A stretch of 57,433 nt of DNA from positions 1 to 57,433 of the forward strand of contig JAFGPS010000124.1 of NCBI GenBank assembly GCA_016936075.1. The letters run 5' to 3'. This document shows, one piece after another, positions 48,270 through 56,854 of the stretch (position 1 is the first letter of the stretch; each line of letters opens with the position of its first letter). This DNA comes from Sedimentisphaerales bacterium. GTDB lineage: Bacteria > Planctomycetota > Phycisphaerae > Sedimentisphaerales > Anaerobacaceae. The position numbers and the translations under genes are program-made. The notes below the pieces were generated by a model. That model searched no databases. It was not told the DNA's origin and was given only the letters and a program-made list of their open reading frames with translations.

Positions 48270-48851
48270 TTATGAGACCACTTTCATCTCTGTCACTATT
48301 TGTCGGGTTTGTGGAGATTGGTTAGTGTGAGCTTGTTTGAAAGCAGATACAGAAGATTCGTTCTGTTGCTTGAAAAGCTCGTTACCTGTAATAATTTCCT
48401 TTAATGCCTGCGTTTTCGTTTTAGCATTTTTTAGAAAATGAGCCGCTCTCGTGCCATATACTCCGCCGAGTAAAGCGAGTATTCCTATCCCGAAATCAAT
48501 TACAGAATCAGCCATTTCCCATTCATCCGGCCGCTCCAGACCTTCCGGTGTTGCGGCCTCAGCTATCTTGAAATTCGATTCGGTTAAAATATCCTCAACG
48601 GTATCTGCTTGAGGTAATTCTTCAGGTAAGCCGTAATAAGATACAAATGCCCTGCTCTGTTTCTCTCCAAGCTGAGTAAGTGCCTGGATTTTTTCAGATG
48701 TTCCTTCATCTTTTGCACTTGCTGCTGTAATTGCCATTGTTCTGTTATGCAGCCATGCGTTTTGCTTTTGAACCTGGCTCGGAGCAAACCTTAGTGAATC
48801 ACATCCTACAACAAACAATAATATACTTGCTGTTAAGATAATCTTTTTCAT
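48270..48851 (-). CDS. Lipoprotein with one internal membrane helix
   Basis: 193 residues. The signal has FVVGC (about 13-17). The middle is helical; IDFGIGILALLGGVYGTRAAHFL (about 117-139) is a glycine-rich membrane segment. The ending (QSPQTRQIVTEMKVVS) is polar. The layout of lipobox, short helical domain, and late membrane helix recalls phage accessory proteins, but no phage genes are near. Function unknown. AAAGGA precedes the ATG. Confidence 0.6.
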   Translation of the reverse strand: MKKIILTASILLFVVGCDSLRFAPSQVQKQNAWLHNRTMAITAASAKDEGTSEKIQALTQLGEKQSRAFVSYYGLPEELPQADTVEDILTESNFKIAEAATPEGLERPDEWEMADSVIDFGIGILALLGGVYGTRAAHFLKNAKTKTQALKEIITGNELFKQQNESSVSAFKQAHTNQSPQTRQIVTEMKVVS

Positions 48852-48883
48852 TTTGTTTTCCTTTCTTGTAAAAAAGTGAATAC

Positions 48884-48912
48884 TTGTTAATATAATATCC
48901 TTACTCGATAAT
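48884..48912 (+). promoter_or_regulatory. Candidate promoter of the radical SAM gene
   Basis: TTGTTA (48884-48889), 17 bases, then GATAAT (48907-48912). The predicted start, near 48919, leaves a leader of about 20 bases with no strong ribosome-binding site. Confidence 0.45.
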
Positions 48913-48938
48913 ATTTTCTTATTAAGAACAGTGCGGTT

Positions 48939-50030
48939 ATGGATATTGCAAAAAGCTTTCAGCCTAAAACAATATTGTTATGGGAAAAAGTTTCCGGCCA
49001 TCCGGAAGCTCAACGTATTGTTAGTATGTTCCCTTCTGCAAATATCAAATTAATCGAACATCAGCGTTCCCCTGAATTAAATATGTCACCATCTGAAGCT
49101 CTTTTAGCAGGAAAAAGAACACTTATGATAGGACATGCTTCATCATTCGTAGGGAACTTCGATGGAAAGCTGGGCTCAAATGTCCATTGCATGCCTTATT
49201 ACAAACTCGTCCCAATCTCTAACGGCTGTCCTTACTACTGCACATACTGCTATCTCGCATACGTCTATCGCAAATTCTCTCCATTTATAAAAATCAATAT
49301 CAATTACGATACCATGTATAAACAAATCCGCAAAACTCTGGCTCATTCAGATTCTAACGCAAGTTTCAACATGGGTGAAATGCTCGATAGTCTTGCTCTT
49401 GATCACATAACCAACCTTACGTCAGAGCTGATTCCATTCTTCTCCGGCTTATCCAAAGGCTATTTGATGCTTCTTACGAAAAGCAGCAATATCGATAATC
49501 TACTCAAACTCAAACCGAATCATAAAACCATTGTCTCATGGAGTCTTAATCCCGAACACATAATCAACCAATACGAAAAAGGCACCGCAAGCCTCGATGA
49601 GCGAATTGAAGCCGCTCGAAAATGCCAGAACAAAGGCTATAGAATCAGACTAAGAATCGATCCGGGCATTTATTATCCAGACTGGCAAAGCGGCTATGCA
49701 AAACTAATCGAAAAAACTCTATCCGCAATAGAACCGGAAAACATTACGCTCGGCATGTTAAGGCTTTTACCCGGCCACTTTCAACTTGCTAAAAATGCTT
49801 ATGGTAAAAACGCGACGAATTTCCTTTCCAATCAATTTATCAAAGGTGCCTCCGACGAAAAACTTCGCTATCCACCAGAATCACGCATAAAATTCTATCG
49901 CTTCATTATTGATACAATTCGCAGTTTCAACAAAACAGTTTCTATCAGCTTGTGCCGGGAAACGTATGATATAAGGAATATTTTCAAAGACCGTTGCGAA
50001 CAAAATAAATGCAACTGTTTGATATGGTAA
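48939..50030 (+). CDS. Radical SAM protein, spore photoproduct lyase-like
   Basis: 363 residues. C97-x3-C101-x2-C104 (NGCPYYCTYCYL) binds the 4Fe-4S cluster, set in LVPISNGCPYYC as in spore photoproduct lyase (SPL). The SPL-like core continues with LDHITN, YLMLLTKSSN, IVSWSLNPEHIINQYE and RIRLRIDPG. The SPL hydrogen-donor Cys region appears as MGEMLDSLALDH, with no Cys at the expected place. The tail has extra cysteines (SLCRETYD, DRCEQNKCNC). SPL repairs a UV lesion in spore DNA; planctomycetes do not sporulate, so the target here is open. Confidence 0.8.
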   Translation: MDIAKSFQPKTILLWEKVSGHPEAQRIVSMFPSANIKLIEHQRSPELNMSPSEALLAGKRTLMIGHASSFVGNFDGKLGSNVHCMPYYKLVPISNGCPYYCTYCYLAYVYRKFSPFIKININYDTMYKQIRKTLAHSDSNASFNMGEMLDSLALDHITNLTSELIPFFSGLSKGYLMLLTKSSNIDNLLKLKPNHKTIVSWSLNPEHIINQYEKGTASLDERIEAARKCQNKGYRIRLRIDPGIYYPDWQSGYAKLIEKTLSAIEPENITLGMLRLLPGHFQLAKNAYGKNATNFLSNQFIKGASDEKLRYPPESRIKFYRFIIDTIRSFNKTVSISLCRETYDIRNIFKDRCEQNKCNCLIW

Positions 50031-50292
50031 CCATATATATTCAAAACTATTCCTATCCATATCACAAAATTTTTATATTTTTTGCTAAAGTGACTTATAC
50101 TCATACCCGATACAGAAAACGTTGTCAAAACAACGAGAGATAGAAAAGGAATTAACAGCATCAAATGAAGACAGCACGCAGATTTGGGGACGTTTGCAAA
50201 CTGCACTATACCCGCACCAAAAACTAATTCAGCGGGAGAAGTGTAAATATCCTGCACTAAAATTGTTAATCCTAATTTCAGGAGAATCTAAA

Positions 50293-51030
50293 ATGACTAT
50301 AGACTACGCTCTATACAAGAACAAATTAACAGAAGACACTGACCTTTACGCTGCAAGAACGCTTATAACCCAATCGGCAGACCTTGAAACAATCGCGGAT
50401 CGCATCGTCGAGCAGAATTCCGTAGTATCGCGCACGGACTGTCTGGCAGTACTCGAAAGCTCGATTTCTGCGGTACAGAGTCTTTTACTCGAAGGTTATA
50501 GAGTAAACTTCGGCGGCCTGTTCGACCTGTTCCCGAAGATAAAGGGAAAGTTCGACAGCATGGCAGATCGTTACGATCCATCGCGTCACAAACTCGACCT
50601 TGCAGCGGCTCCGGGCAGCAGGGTACGCAAATATTTTCGCGATAACGCAACAGCGGAAAAGCTTAATACAGTTTTACCGACACCGCTCGTACTGGAATAC
50701 GATGACCTCGGTTCAGGTACAAAGAACACAATAGTAAGTCTCAGTTCCATCGGGACAATCAGGGGCAGCCGTTTATCTTTCAACGAAGAAGATGCGACCG
50801 AGGGAATCTTTTTCGTCAGCACTATGAGCGGCGATGAAGTAAAAATTACTGCTATCCAGAGAAACAAACCTTCCGAACTGGTTTTTCAAATTCCATCCAC
50901 ACTGCCGGCAAATATATACCTCGAAGTTCGCAAACACTTCTCTGAAGGCGGCGACCTGAGAATAGGCAGACTTCCCTACGTACTATCACTTACAGCATCA
51001 AACAAGAAACCAAAAGGAAAAAAGAATTGA
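50293..51030 (+). CDS. HU-like DNA-binding domain protein (DUF4469-like tail)
   Basis: 245 residues from the ATG at 50293, with AGGAG upstream. Residues 15-125 follow the HU/IHF pattern: VVSRTDCLAVLESSISAV, LLLEGYRVNFGGLFDLFPKI, then RHKLDLAAAPGSRVRKYF. The C-terminal part (about 130-235) looks like a beta-sandwich (DUF4469/Ig-like), as in HU-fusion proteins of Bacteroidetes. The basic tail is KKPKGKK. It probably binds DNA and a partner. The 262 bases before it hold no other gene. Confidence 0.75.
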   Translation: MTIDYALYKNKLTEDTDLYAARTLITQSADLETIADRIVEQNSVVSRTDCLAVLESSISAVQSLLLEGYRVNFGGLFDLFPKIKGKFDSMADRYDPSRHKLDLAAAPGSRVRKYFRDNATAEKLNTVLPTPLVLEYDDLGSGTKNTIVSLSSIGTIRGSRLSFNEEDATEGIFFVSTMSGDEVKITAIQRNKPSELVFQIPSTLPANIYLEVRKHFSEGGDLRIGRLPYVLSLTASNKKPKGKKN

Positions 51031-51059
51031 TTAATATACCTCAACACCACAAAACCAAC

Positions 51060-51095
51060 AGCCCTGTACTCAACGCAGTTCAGGGCTTTCCTTTT
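51060..51095 (+). terminator. Terminator of the HU-like gene
   Basis: AGCCCTG (51060-51066) pairs with CAGGGCT (51081-51087) over 7 bp, followed by TTCCTTTT, 30 bases past the stop codon. Confidence 0.85.
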
Positions 51096-51938
51096 AACTC
51101 ATATATTCATTATCCGCAGATTCACGCAGATTTACGCAGACCTGTCCTGAGCACAGTCGAAGGAGCAAAGCAATTTACAATCAAATCACTAATCACCAAT
51201 CACTATTCACTAATAACTAAATCCTATTCCCTATTCACCAACGACTAATCACTAAATAAACCAAACAACGGAAGACAGTCAACCAAACGCTGACGCGCGC
51301 CGAGTCAAACGCCGACACACCGCCAACCAAACAACGACATTTTTTTAACTAAGTGCAGCCAATCGAAAACGAGGACAGACCCAAGACAACAGACAAAAGA
51401 CATAAAACCAATTACGCAATACTCATCACGCACGACGCACAACGAACTATCACCCGCAGAGATGCTGAGAACGCAAAGAATATTTCTTTAACTTAAAACT
51501 AATAATTCAAAACTAAAAACTAATTGAAACCACAGATTAACGCTGATTTGCACAGATTAATTGAATTAAAACTCTTTACCCTATACGCTCCAAGCTGCAC
51601 GCTAACACTGTCCTGAGCATAGTCGAAGGATCAACGCAATACCCTTCACGCACGACGCAAAACGAATTACCTCACGCAAAGTTGAAAATCAGCCTATGGC
51701 TGGCCGCAGAGTCGAAGATCCGGCTCAGACGGGCACGCAAAAAAATGAAAAGAAAAATCCTTAGCAATATTAATATAAAATTTATTCCTGACTACGCTTT
51801 TCATGACATTTAATTATTAAGGCGTCCCCAGATATTCTTGGGCATTATAACCTCTCGCCAAGTGTCCGTCATTCGTTTAACGCCTCACTTGTTATATAAT
51901 CTATCATTCTTTTACAGCGTTTTCACCATGCATGATAT
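51096..51938. repeat. Gene-free patch of dispersed repeat words
   Basis: No credible frame. Recognisable words: CGCAGATT-type runs (51114-51141) and CACAGATTAACGCTGATTTGCACAGATT-like text (51529-51560); two copies of CTGTCCTGAGCA-AGTCGAAGGA (51142-51164 and 51608-51630); a CACTAATCAC/CTATTCAC run (51186-51262); and an imperfect CAAACGCYGAC tandem array (51262-51345). Such words recur in many bacterial genomes as REP-like intergenic repeats. Confidence 0.55.
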
Positions 51939-52946
51939 TTATTGATTTACGGTTATTGGGTAAATAACAATTTTGTTTTCAGTTAACTCAATCGGTTTAA
52001 GCATAAAGGTTGGACTAACCACACTTTCTTCATAACTTTGAATTGTCTCATCAAATATACTTAATTTTCTTTTTTTATCTTGTAAAGAATTCTCAATATT
52101 ACCAGATTGCTCGTATAAAGATAGAAGTGCAGATATTTTATCAAGTAAAGATTGAGATGATTGTTTTCTGGCCATTGCTCCAGCCAATTCAATTTCTTGA
52201 GTTATACGTAATTTAAATAGGAGCTCAGATACTTCATCTTTAAATTCCTGGTCTTTTATTTCCATTTTATCATTTTGTTGTTGTATTTGTTCTAATTTAG
52301 CTTTTACACCAATAATTTCAATTTCCACTAGTCTTAAATATTTTGTTATCTCATAGATATAGTTTTGGGCATCATCTTCATTTCTACATTGAACTTCTTT
52401 TGAATTGTTAACTATTTGCTTATCTGTATTTTCTTTTTGTTCAGTAAGTGATTTGATTTCCTTTTCTAATTCTAACTTGTTTTCTTTTTTTCTTTCCAAA
52501 TCTTTTTGATGTTCTTCTTGGCGTAATTTGGCTTGATTATCTAGCCAACTGATAATAGTTTTTACTGCCTCTTGTGCCAACTCTACATTCTCAGTATATA
52601 TACGAATTTCATAAGCATCCTTATCATTATTAAATTTTCTCTCATATATAGGTATATTAGAAGATGTTTGATTTTCTTTTGGAATTAAATTTTTCACTTT
52701 CTCATATAACTCTGACCCTGGTTCCAAATCAAAACCATAGTTATATTTTAAGTAAATAACGACAACGTAATTAAATTTCTCATAAATGTTTTGTTTTTCA
52801 GTACTATTTATTGTCCATGTCTTTGATTTAGATATTTCGAATGATAATCTATCTACTACAGTGGATTTTTCTCCAAAACATTTCACGGAAAAAAGGCATA
52901 GACCAATAAATATAACTAATAAAAGATATGTGAATTTTGTTTTCAT
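51939..52946 (-). CDS. Exported coiled-coil protein of unknown function
   Basis: 335 residues from the ATG at 52946 (AAGGAG upstream); an ATG nine codons earlier lacks a site. A signal peptide (ending VKCFG) is followed by a mixed domain (about 25-115), a long coiled coil (about 120-250: LERKKENKLELEKEIKSLTEQ) and a tail with PTFMLKPIELTENKIVIYP. It follows the anti-sigma gene by 16 bases, so it may be the sigma factor's target or a partner. Wzz-like proteins share the coil but not the signal peptide or tail. Family unknown. Confidence 0.7.
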   Translation of the reverse strand: MKTKFTYLLLVIFIGLCLFSVKCFGEKSTVVDRLSFEISKSKTWTINSTEKQNIYEKFNYVVVIYLKYNYGFDLEPGSELYEKVKNLIPKENQTSSNIPIYERKFNNDKDAYEIRIYTENVELAQEAVKTIISWLDNQAKLRQEEHQKDLERKKENKLELEKEIKSLTEQKENTDKQIVNNSKEVQCRNEDDAQNYIYEITKYLRLVEIEIIGVKAKLEQIQQQNDKMEIKDQEFKDEVSELLFKLRITQEIELAGAMARKQSSQSLLDKISALLSLYEQSGNIENSLQDKKRKLSIFDETIQSYEESVVSPTFMLKPIELTENKIVIYPITVNQ

Positions 52947-52962
52947 AATTATCTCCTTTTCA

Positions 52963-53340
52963 TTAATATTCATAATTATTAATATTTGTGTTTAATGACA
53001 AAAGACGAATCTCATTGCGAATATCTTCTGCATGGTTCTCTCCATCAGGTACCTGTGAAAATAAATTTGCAATTGCTGAAAGTTGAGATATTTTACCGGC
53101 TTGAGTAACCGACTTGTTAACTTGGTTTATTTTCCTTTCATCATTTTTAATATTATTTTCTGAGTATATTTTCCATGTTATTCCAGTTCCAATGATTATA
53201 AATATCCCTGCAGCAATAGAAGCCCAAATATGAAAATATCGTGTTTCTCTGCGACAAAAAATCTTCTTTTTTAAACCTTCAGGAAGCTCACATGGTTTAT
53301 AACGTTTAAGGATCGATTCTATTTTATCTGAATTTGTCAT
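52963..53340 (-). CDS. Probable anti-sigma factor (membrane)
   Basis: 125 residues. A cytosolic N-terminal part (about 1-35: SDKIESILKRYKPCELPEGLKKKI), one membrane helix (about 38-57: IWASIAAGIFIIIGTGITW) and a polar C-terminal tail that would be outside. No zinc-finger HxxxCxxC is present. The call rests on position, 8 bases after the sigma gene, plus topology. The start codon overlaps a weak site in the sigma gene end. Confidence 0.65.
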   Translation of the reverse strand: MTNSDKIESILKRYKPCELPEGLKKKIFCRRETRYFHIWASIAAGIFIIIGTGITWKIYSENNIKNDERKINQVNKSVTQAGKISQLSAIANLFSQVPDGENHAEDIRNEIRLLSLNTNINNYEY

Positions 53341-53348
53341 AAGTGGCT

Positions 53349-53873
53349 CTAAATCTTAATTTTCTCCAAATATTCCTTCAACTTATCCATCGCATATCTA
53401 TATCGACTCGTTACGGTATTAACAGACATTTCAACAATTTCTCCTATCTCCTTAAACGTTTTATTTTCATATATCTTCCAATAGATAATTTCCCTTTGTT
53501 TAATCGGAAGTTTTCTAATTGCTCTTTCGACCAGTATTCGTTCATCTTCATAATCTTTACATTCCTCTACTACTTCTAAAAATTGCATAGATGAATAATC
53601 TGCCTTAAGTTTATTCAAATGATTTCTTTTCTTAATGATGTCATAACATTTATTTCGAACAGCAACTAACAGATATTGTTTATATGACTGGATAGATAAA
53701 TATTTCTTCTTTCTTAGAATTTCAATAAACACCTGTTGTATAGCATCATTTGCATCTTCTGAATCTGTTAAAATCACTAAAGCATATTTATATAACTCAT
53801 TAGCATAATCGTTGTATGCACTCTCTATAACATGCAAAGATTCTTCATGATATTTCTGATTTTCTAAGGTCAA
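53349..53873 (-). CDS. ECF-type RNA polymerase sigma factor
   Basis: 174 residues. Region 2 is seen in YALVILTDSEDANDAIQQVFIEILRKK (about 30-56) and region 4 in RAIRKLPIKQREIIYWKIYENKTFKEIGEIVEMSVNTVTSRY (about 116-157), with the helix-turn-helix. The start is a TTG at 53873, since no ATG is in frame; a small ATG frame overlaps it by two bases and could couple translation. The 193-base gap before it is AT-rich with ATATATATA. It should direct transcription of this cluster's genes. Confidence 0.9.
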   Translation of the reverse strand: MTLENQKYHEESLHVIESAYNDYANELYKYALVILTDSEDANDAIQQVFIEILRKKKYLSIQSYKQYLLVAVRNKCYDIIKKRNHLNKLKADYSSMQFLEVVEECKDYEDERILVERAIRKLPIKQREIIYWKIYENKTFKEIGEIVEMSVNTVTSRYRYAMDKLKEYLEKIKI

Positions 53874-54066
53874 TTTTGCATATCTTTCATATAAATATGT
53901 ATCGTATATATATATAGACTATTAGAAATTACATATTTGTCTAAAAAAATATATATATTATATAATTTTATAAACATTCCTTATATAATGTAAAACACTG
54001 AACCATTAATACATCTCTAATTTGATAGAAGCTAATACATTACAAATTATAAACCAACAAGAATAT

Positions 54067-55047
54067 TTACAAAATTAGAACAGAAATGGTAACTGGTTCA
54101 TCTTGATTTTCAAAAAATACATCAATATTTGATGACTTAGGTAAAGATTCAGATGATGAAATATTTTCTATAGACTCAAAAATCACTTCTGATTTGGTAT
54201 ATTTACCAACAACACAATGAGGAAAAACAACTTTTTGTATCTTTATGTCCCAGCCTAAGTAGTGAAAAAAAGAAACAGTATATTTTTCTTTTTCATCCGC
54301 ATTAATAGTGACTATTTCAGGAGTAGCTTGAATTGTAGCTTTAGTATTAATTTCAATAGGAATATTTATTTGATGTGAACATTCTGAATTGAAATTAAGT
54401 TTAATTACACCATTGTAATGTGATTTATATCCTGGCCCCCTAACTTTCCCTTCAATTAGTATTTTATCGTCCTTAAACACATTCGCTTTAAGGGTTACAT
54501 ATTCTAACGGTGGAAATAATTTATATTCATTGATTGAGATTTTTTCAATTTTATGTTGTATCGAGAGCAAACAATCAAAATCTCTTATTTCAGTTGGTTT
54601 AACATCGTTAACCTTTATCAGATTTGGTTGCCAGTACCAAGAAGGATAGACCTCACCAAAAATGCGAATTACTTTTGGAAATACGGCTTTATCTTTAGGG
54701 ATAACGATAACATTTTTGCTGATCTTACCAGATTGACCGCTTAGATCTAACTCAATATTTATTTCTGAAGAATTGCCATCCAACTCTGGTATTGCGCATG
54801 AACAATCTGTTTTATAATTTTCGATATCTTCTGCCTTAAGGTCAAGATATTTGAGTGGAATAGGAACTTTAATAGATTCTCCTGTGTAGAATATTTTTTC
54901 TAGATTTACTTGTACTCCATCTTGTGTTTTTACAATTAATGCTTGTTCTTTGTTATCAAATGTATTTCTAAAAGAACTAATAAATAATAATATGACACAT
55001 ATTATTGCAGTAACTGCTATTGTTGTACATACTTTGATAACTTTCAT
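54067..55047 (-). CDS. Membrane-anchored DUF1573-like protein
   Basis: 326 residues from the ATG at 55047 (a TTG four codons before is weaker). One N-terminal membrane helix (about 5-25), then a region with DCSCAIPEL (C82-x-C84), matching DUF1573, whose members carry SCGC-type pairs, followed by Ig-like beta-sandwich repeats (about 100-326: IPIEINTKATIQATPEIVTI). Such proteins are often next to peptidase C39 and Cys-rich peptide genes in planctomycetes by my recollection. Role unknown. Confidence 0.7.
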   Translation of the reverse strand: MKVIKVCTTIAVTAIICVILLFISSFRNTFDNKEQALIVKTQDGVQVNLEKIFYTGESIKVPIPLKYLDLKAEDIENYKTDCSCAIPELDGNSSEINIELDLSGQSGKISKNVIVIPKDKAVFPKVIRIFGEVYPSWYWQPNLIKVNDVKPTEIRDFDCLLSIQHKIEKISINEYKLFPPLEYVTLKANVFKDDKILIEGKVRGPGYKSHYNGVIKLNFNSECSHQINIPIEINTKATIQATPEIVTINADEKEKYTVSFFHYLGWDIKIQKVVFPHCVVGKYTKSEVIFESIENISSSESLPKSSNIDVFFENQDEPVTISVLIL

Positions 55048-55093
55048 AATTATTCCCAAAATATTTTATACGAAAAAAGTGCTATTTCAATAA

Positions 55094-55108
55094 AAATGAT
55101 GCAGATAT
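55094..55108. repeat. Left arm of 15-bp inverted repeat
   Basis: AAATGATGCAGATAT is the exact reverse complement of 55580-55594. It lies 16 bases past the stop of the Cys-rich gene; a T-run follows on the minus strand. Confidence 0.7.
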
Positions 55109-55124
55109 TTTTGGTGCCCTTCTT

Positions 55125-55535
55125 CTAATCAGTAAAGCATTTTGTATAGTAAGTGCATGTAGTACTCGATGATGTACTACTATCACAGTCTCCACCAGAA
55201 CATAAACACGGCCATGCAGCGACATCCTTTACACTATATGCGTCTTGAAAATTACATCCACCTCCACCCTCAATAGCAGCACCACATTTCCATACATCTC
55301 CAGACACAGCATATTTTAAATCTTTGCCGCAATCAGCACCATTATCTGCTCCATAGCAATTTCCTGGGCATGAGGATTTTCCATCACAATCACCTTCTTT
55401 TTTACAAGTTTGTTTACATTCTCCACCCCAGATATTGTCCATTTTATCGATAGCATATGTTGCTGGTGAAGATAAATACAATGCAAAGACAAATACGCCT
55501 AAATATATAAGACACAAATATTTATTTTTAAGCAT
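55125..55535 (-). CDS. Secreted cysteine-rich protein
   Basis: 136 residues. Sec signal peptide 1-28 (ending ATYA). The mature part has 13 cysteines in about 108 residues: WGGECKQTCKKEGDCDG, SSCPGNCYG, ADCGKD, then WKC, GGC, PCLCSGGDCD and TTCTYYTKC. Before the first Cys stands IDKMDNIWGG (GG at 37-38), with Met at -7 and Ile at -4, similar to a double-glycine leader. Strong AAGGAG, 7 bases before the ATG. It probably folds by disulfides outside the cell. An antimicrobial or structural role is possible; neither is shown. Confidence 0.8.
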   Translation of the reverse strand: MLKNKYLCLIYLGVFVFALYLSSPATYAIDKMDNIWGGECKQTCKKEGDCDGKSSCPGNCYGADNGADCGKDLKYAVSGDVWKCGAAIEGGGGCNFQDAYSVKDVAAWPCLCSGGDCDSSTSSSTTCTYYTKCFTD

Positions 55536-55579
55536 AGTTGATCTCCTTTCTTAAAAAATGTAAGTTATATTTATTATTG

Positions 55580-55594
55580 ATATCTGCATCATTT
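55580..55594. repeat. Right arm of 15-bp inverted repeat
   Basis: ATATCTGCATCATTT is the exact reverse complement of 55094-55108. It ends on the last base of the stop codon of the LolA-like gene and precedes the Cys-rich gene leader. Confidence 0.7.
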
Positions 55595-56820
55595 CACTTT
55601 TTGTTAAATTTCAATCTCCAACCTATTAACAGACCAAGAATTAGACAAATACAAATTGGAAGATATACCTTGACAATTGTAGATAAGAATTGCGATTGAG
55701 TATAAAATGGTATACTCTTATTATCCTTGTTTTCTGTGATAGATGTTGAACTGGATTTGGATGAAGGTTTAGCAGTTGAAAGATTATTAATATCCTTATT
55801 AGTTGAAGTAGAAACATCTATCGGAGATTGAGAATCTGACCATAGCGCCTCAAGGTCAACATCTGAAAAAGGAGCAGACTTAAAAGAATATTCAATAGGC
55901 GGATCAAAAGTTAAATCTGCAACTGGAGTTCCTGGTAATACTCCCATGCCCTCAAAAGTAAAAGTTGAGTCACTAATCATACCAGTATTTGCTTCATAAA
56001 AATCTGTTTCAAATTCTCTTTTTGCAGTTCTTAATTGATTTTTCTGGATATTTAACTCTGTAACCTCAGAAAAACAACCAATTGGTTTCCATACATTTGA
56101 AATAACCTCTTCAATTTTATAATTGGTCTTATTTGTCTTCCATAGTTTCCCATCAGGAAAATACACTTCTGATTCGCAATATGTCACTTGGTAACCTTTT
56201 AATGGATCTATTACAATTTTTCGTTCACCTTTCCCACCTCGAATTGTAGAATAAGTTATTTCAATTAACTTTCTTTTTTCTTCTTCTACTGTTTTAATTT
56301 CAATTCGATCTTTAGTAGAATCATATCTATCTACATAATATTTAATTTCTTCTATAAAATTTGTAAAACTAGGAGTCCGTCGATCATGATTGAGTATATA
56401 TGTGGTCAATTTCATTTTATCTATTGCAGGACCAATACTACATAAAGTAGTTCCTTCAAAATAGCTAAGCACATTTTCTCCAGTATAAATCCACTTTGAA
56501 GTATTGTTTTTTAATAAATCACTAGCATTAGAGTCTTCTGAGTGTATGCTATCAGTTCTCTTTTTGTCTCCCAGCTGATAGTAGTCAATTACTATATGAT
56601 AAAATAATTCAATTTCATCATCCACAGATATTGTCTCCTTTAACTCAGAAGACATTTTCATATCAATTATCCGACTATTATTTTCTTCATTCCCCTTAAT
56701 TACCGTTTCGATAACCATTAATGTCTCTTTATCTAATTGGGAAGCATAGCTTTCAAAAGGAAATACAATACAAGATAATAAAAGCACTACGATATAATTT
56801 ATATGTTGATTTATTTTCAT
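55594..56820 (-). CDS. LolA-like exported protein with C-terminal membrane anchor
   Basis: 408 residues. Signal peptide 1-26 (ending ESYA). The central domain (about 30-315) has the beta-rich pattern of planctomycete LolA-like proteins: IVIDPLKGYQVTYCESEVYFPDG and, near the end, DSTFTFEGMGVLPGTPVADL. A Ser/Thr-rich linker (about 335-375) leads to a membrane helix (about 383-402) and a basic tail RLKFNKK, so it is held at the outer face of the inner membrane. It lies 34 bases after the C39-like gene. The function is unknown; carriage of a peptide is a guess. Confidence 0.7.
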   Translation of the reverse strand: MKINQHINYIVVLLLSCIVFPFESYASQLDKETLMVIETVIKGNEENNSRIIDMKMSSELKETISVDDEIELFYHIVIDYYQLGDKKRTDSIHSEDSNASDLLKNNTSKWIYTGENVLSYFEGTTLCSIGPAIDKMKLTTYILNHDRRTPSFTNFIEEIKYYVDRYDSTKDRIEIKTVEEEKRKLIEITYSTIRGGKGERKIVIDPLKGYQVTYCESEVYFPDGKLWKTNKTNYKIEEVISNVWKPIGCFSEVTELNIQKNQLRTAKREFETDFYEANTGMISDSTFTFEGMGVLPGTPVADLTFDPPIEYSFKSAPFSDVDLEALWSDSQSPIDVSTSTNKDINNLSTAKPSSKSSSTSITENKDNKSIPFYTQSQFLSTIVKVYLPICICLILGLLIGWRLKFNKK

Positions 56821-56854
56821 TCTAATGTCCTTTCTTTTATATCTTTCCCTAATA

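Noticed and set aside
50122-50292. N-terminal extension of the HU-like protein
   Set aside because: It starts at TTG without a site and the added residues match nothing; the ATG at 50293 has AGGAG.
51027-51248. 73-residue ORF after the HU-like gene
   Set aside because: It runs through the terminator and repeat words; its peptide is low-complexity repeat translation.
51262-51345. CRISPR array
   Set aside because: The CAAACGC units are imperfect, short and without regular spacers; no cas genes are near.
53860-53900. Short upstream ORF (MKDMQN) as a gene
   Set aside because: Six codons only; noted as possible translational coupling to the sigma factor TTG start, not as a gene.
55094-55594. 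Insertion sequence
   Set aside because: The inverted repeats enclose no transposase and no target-site duplication was seen; kept as an inverted repeat only.
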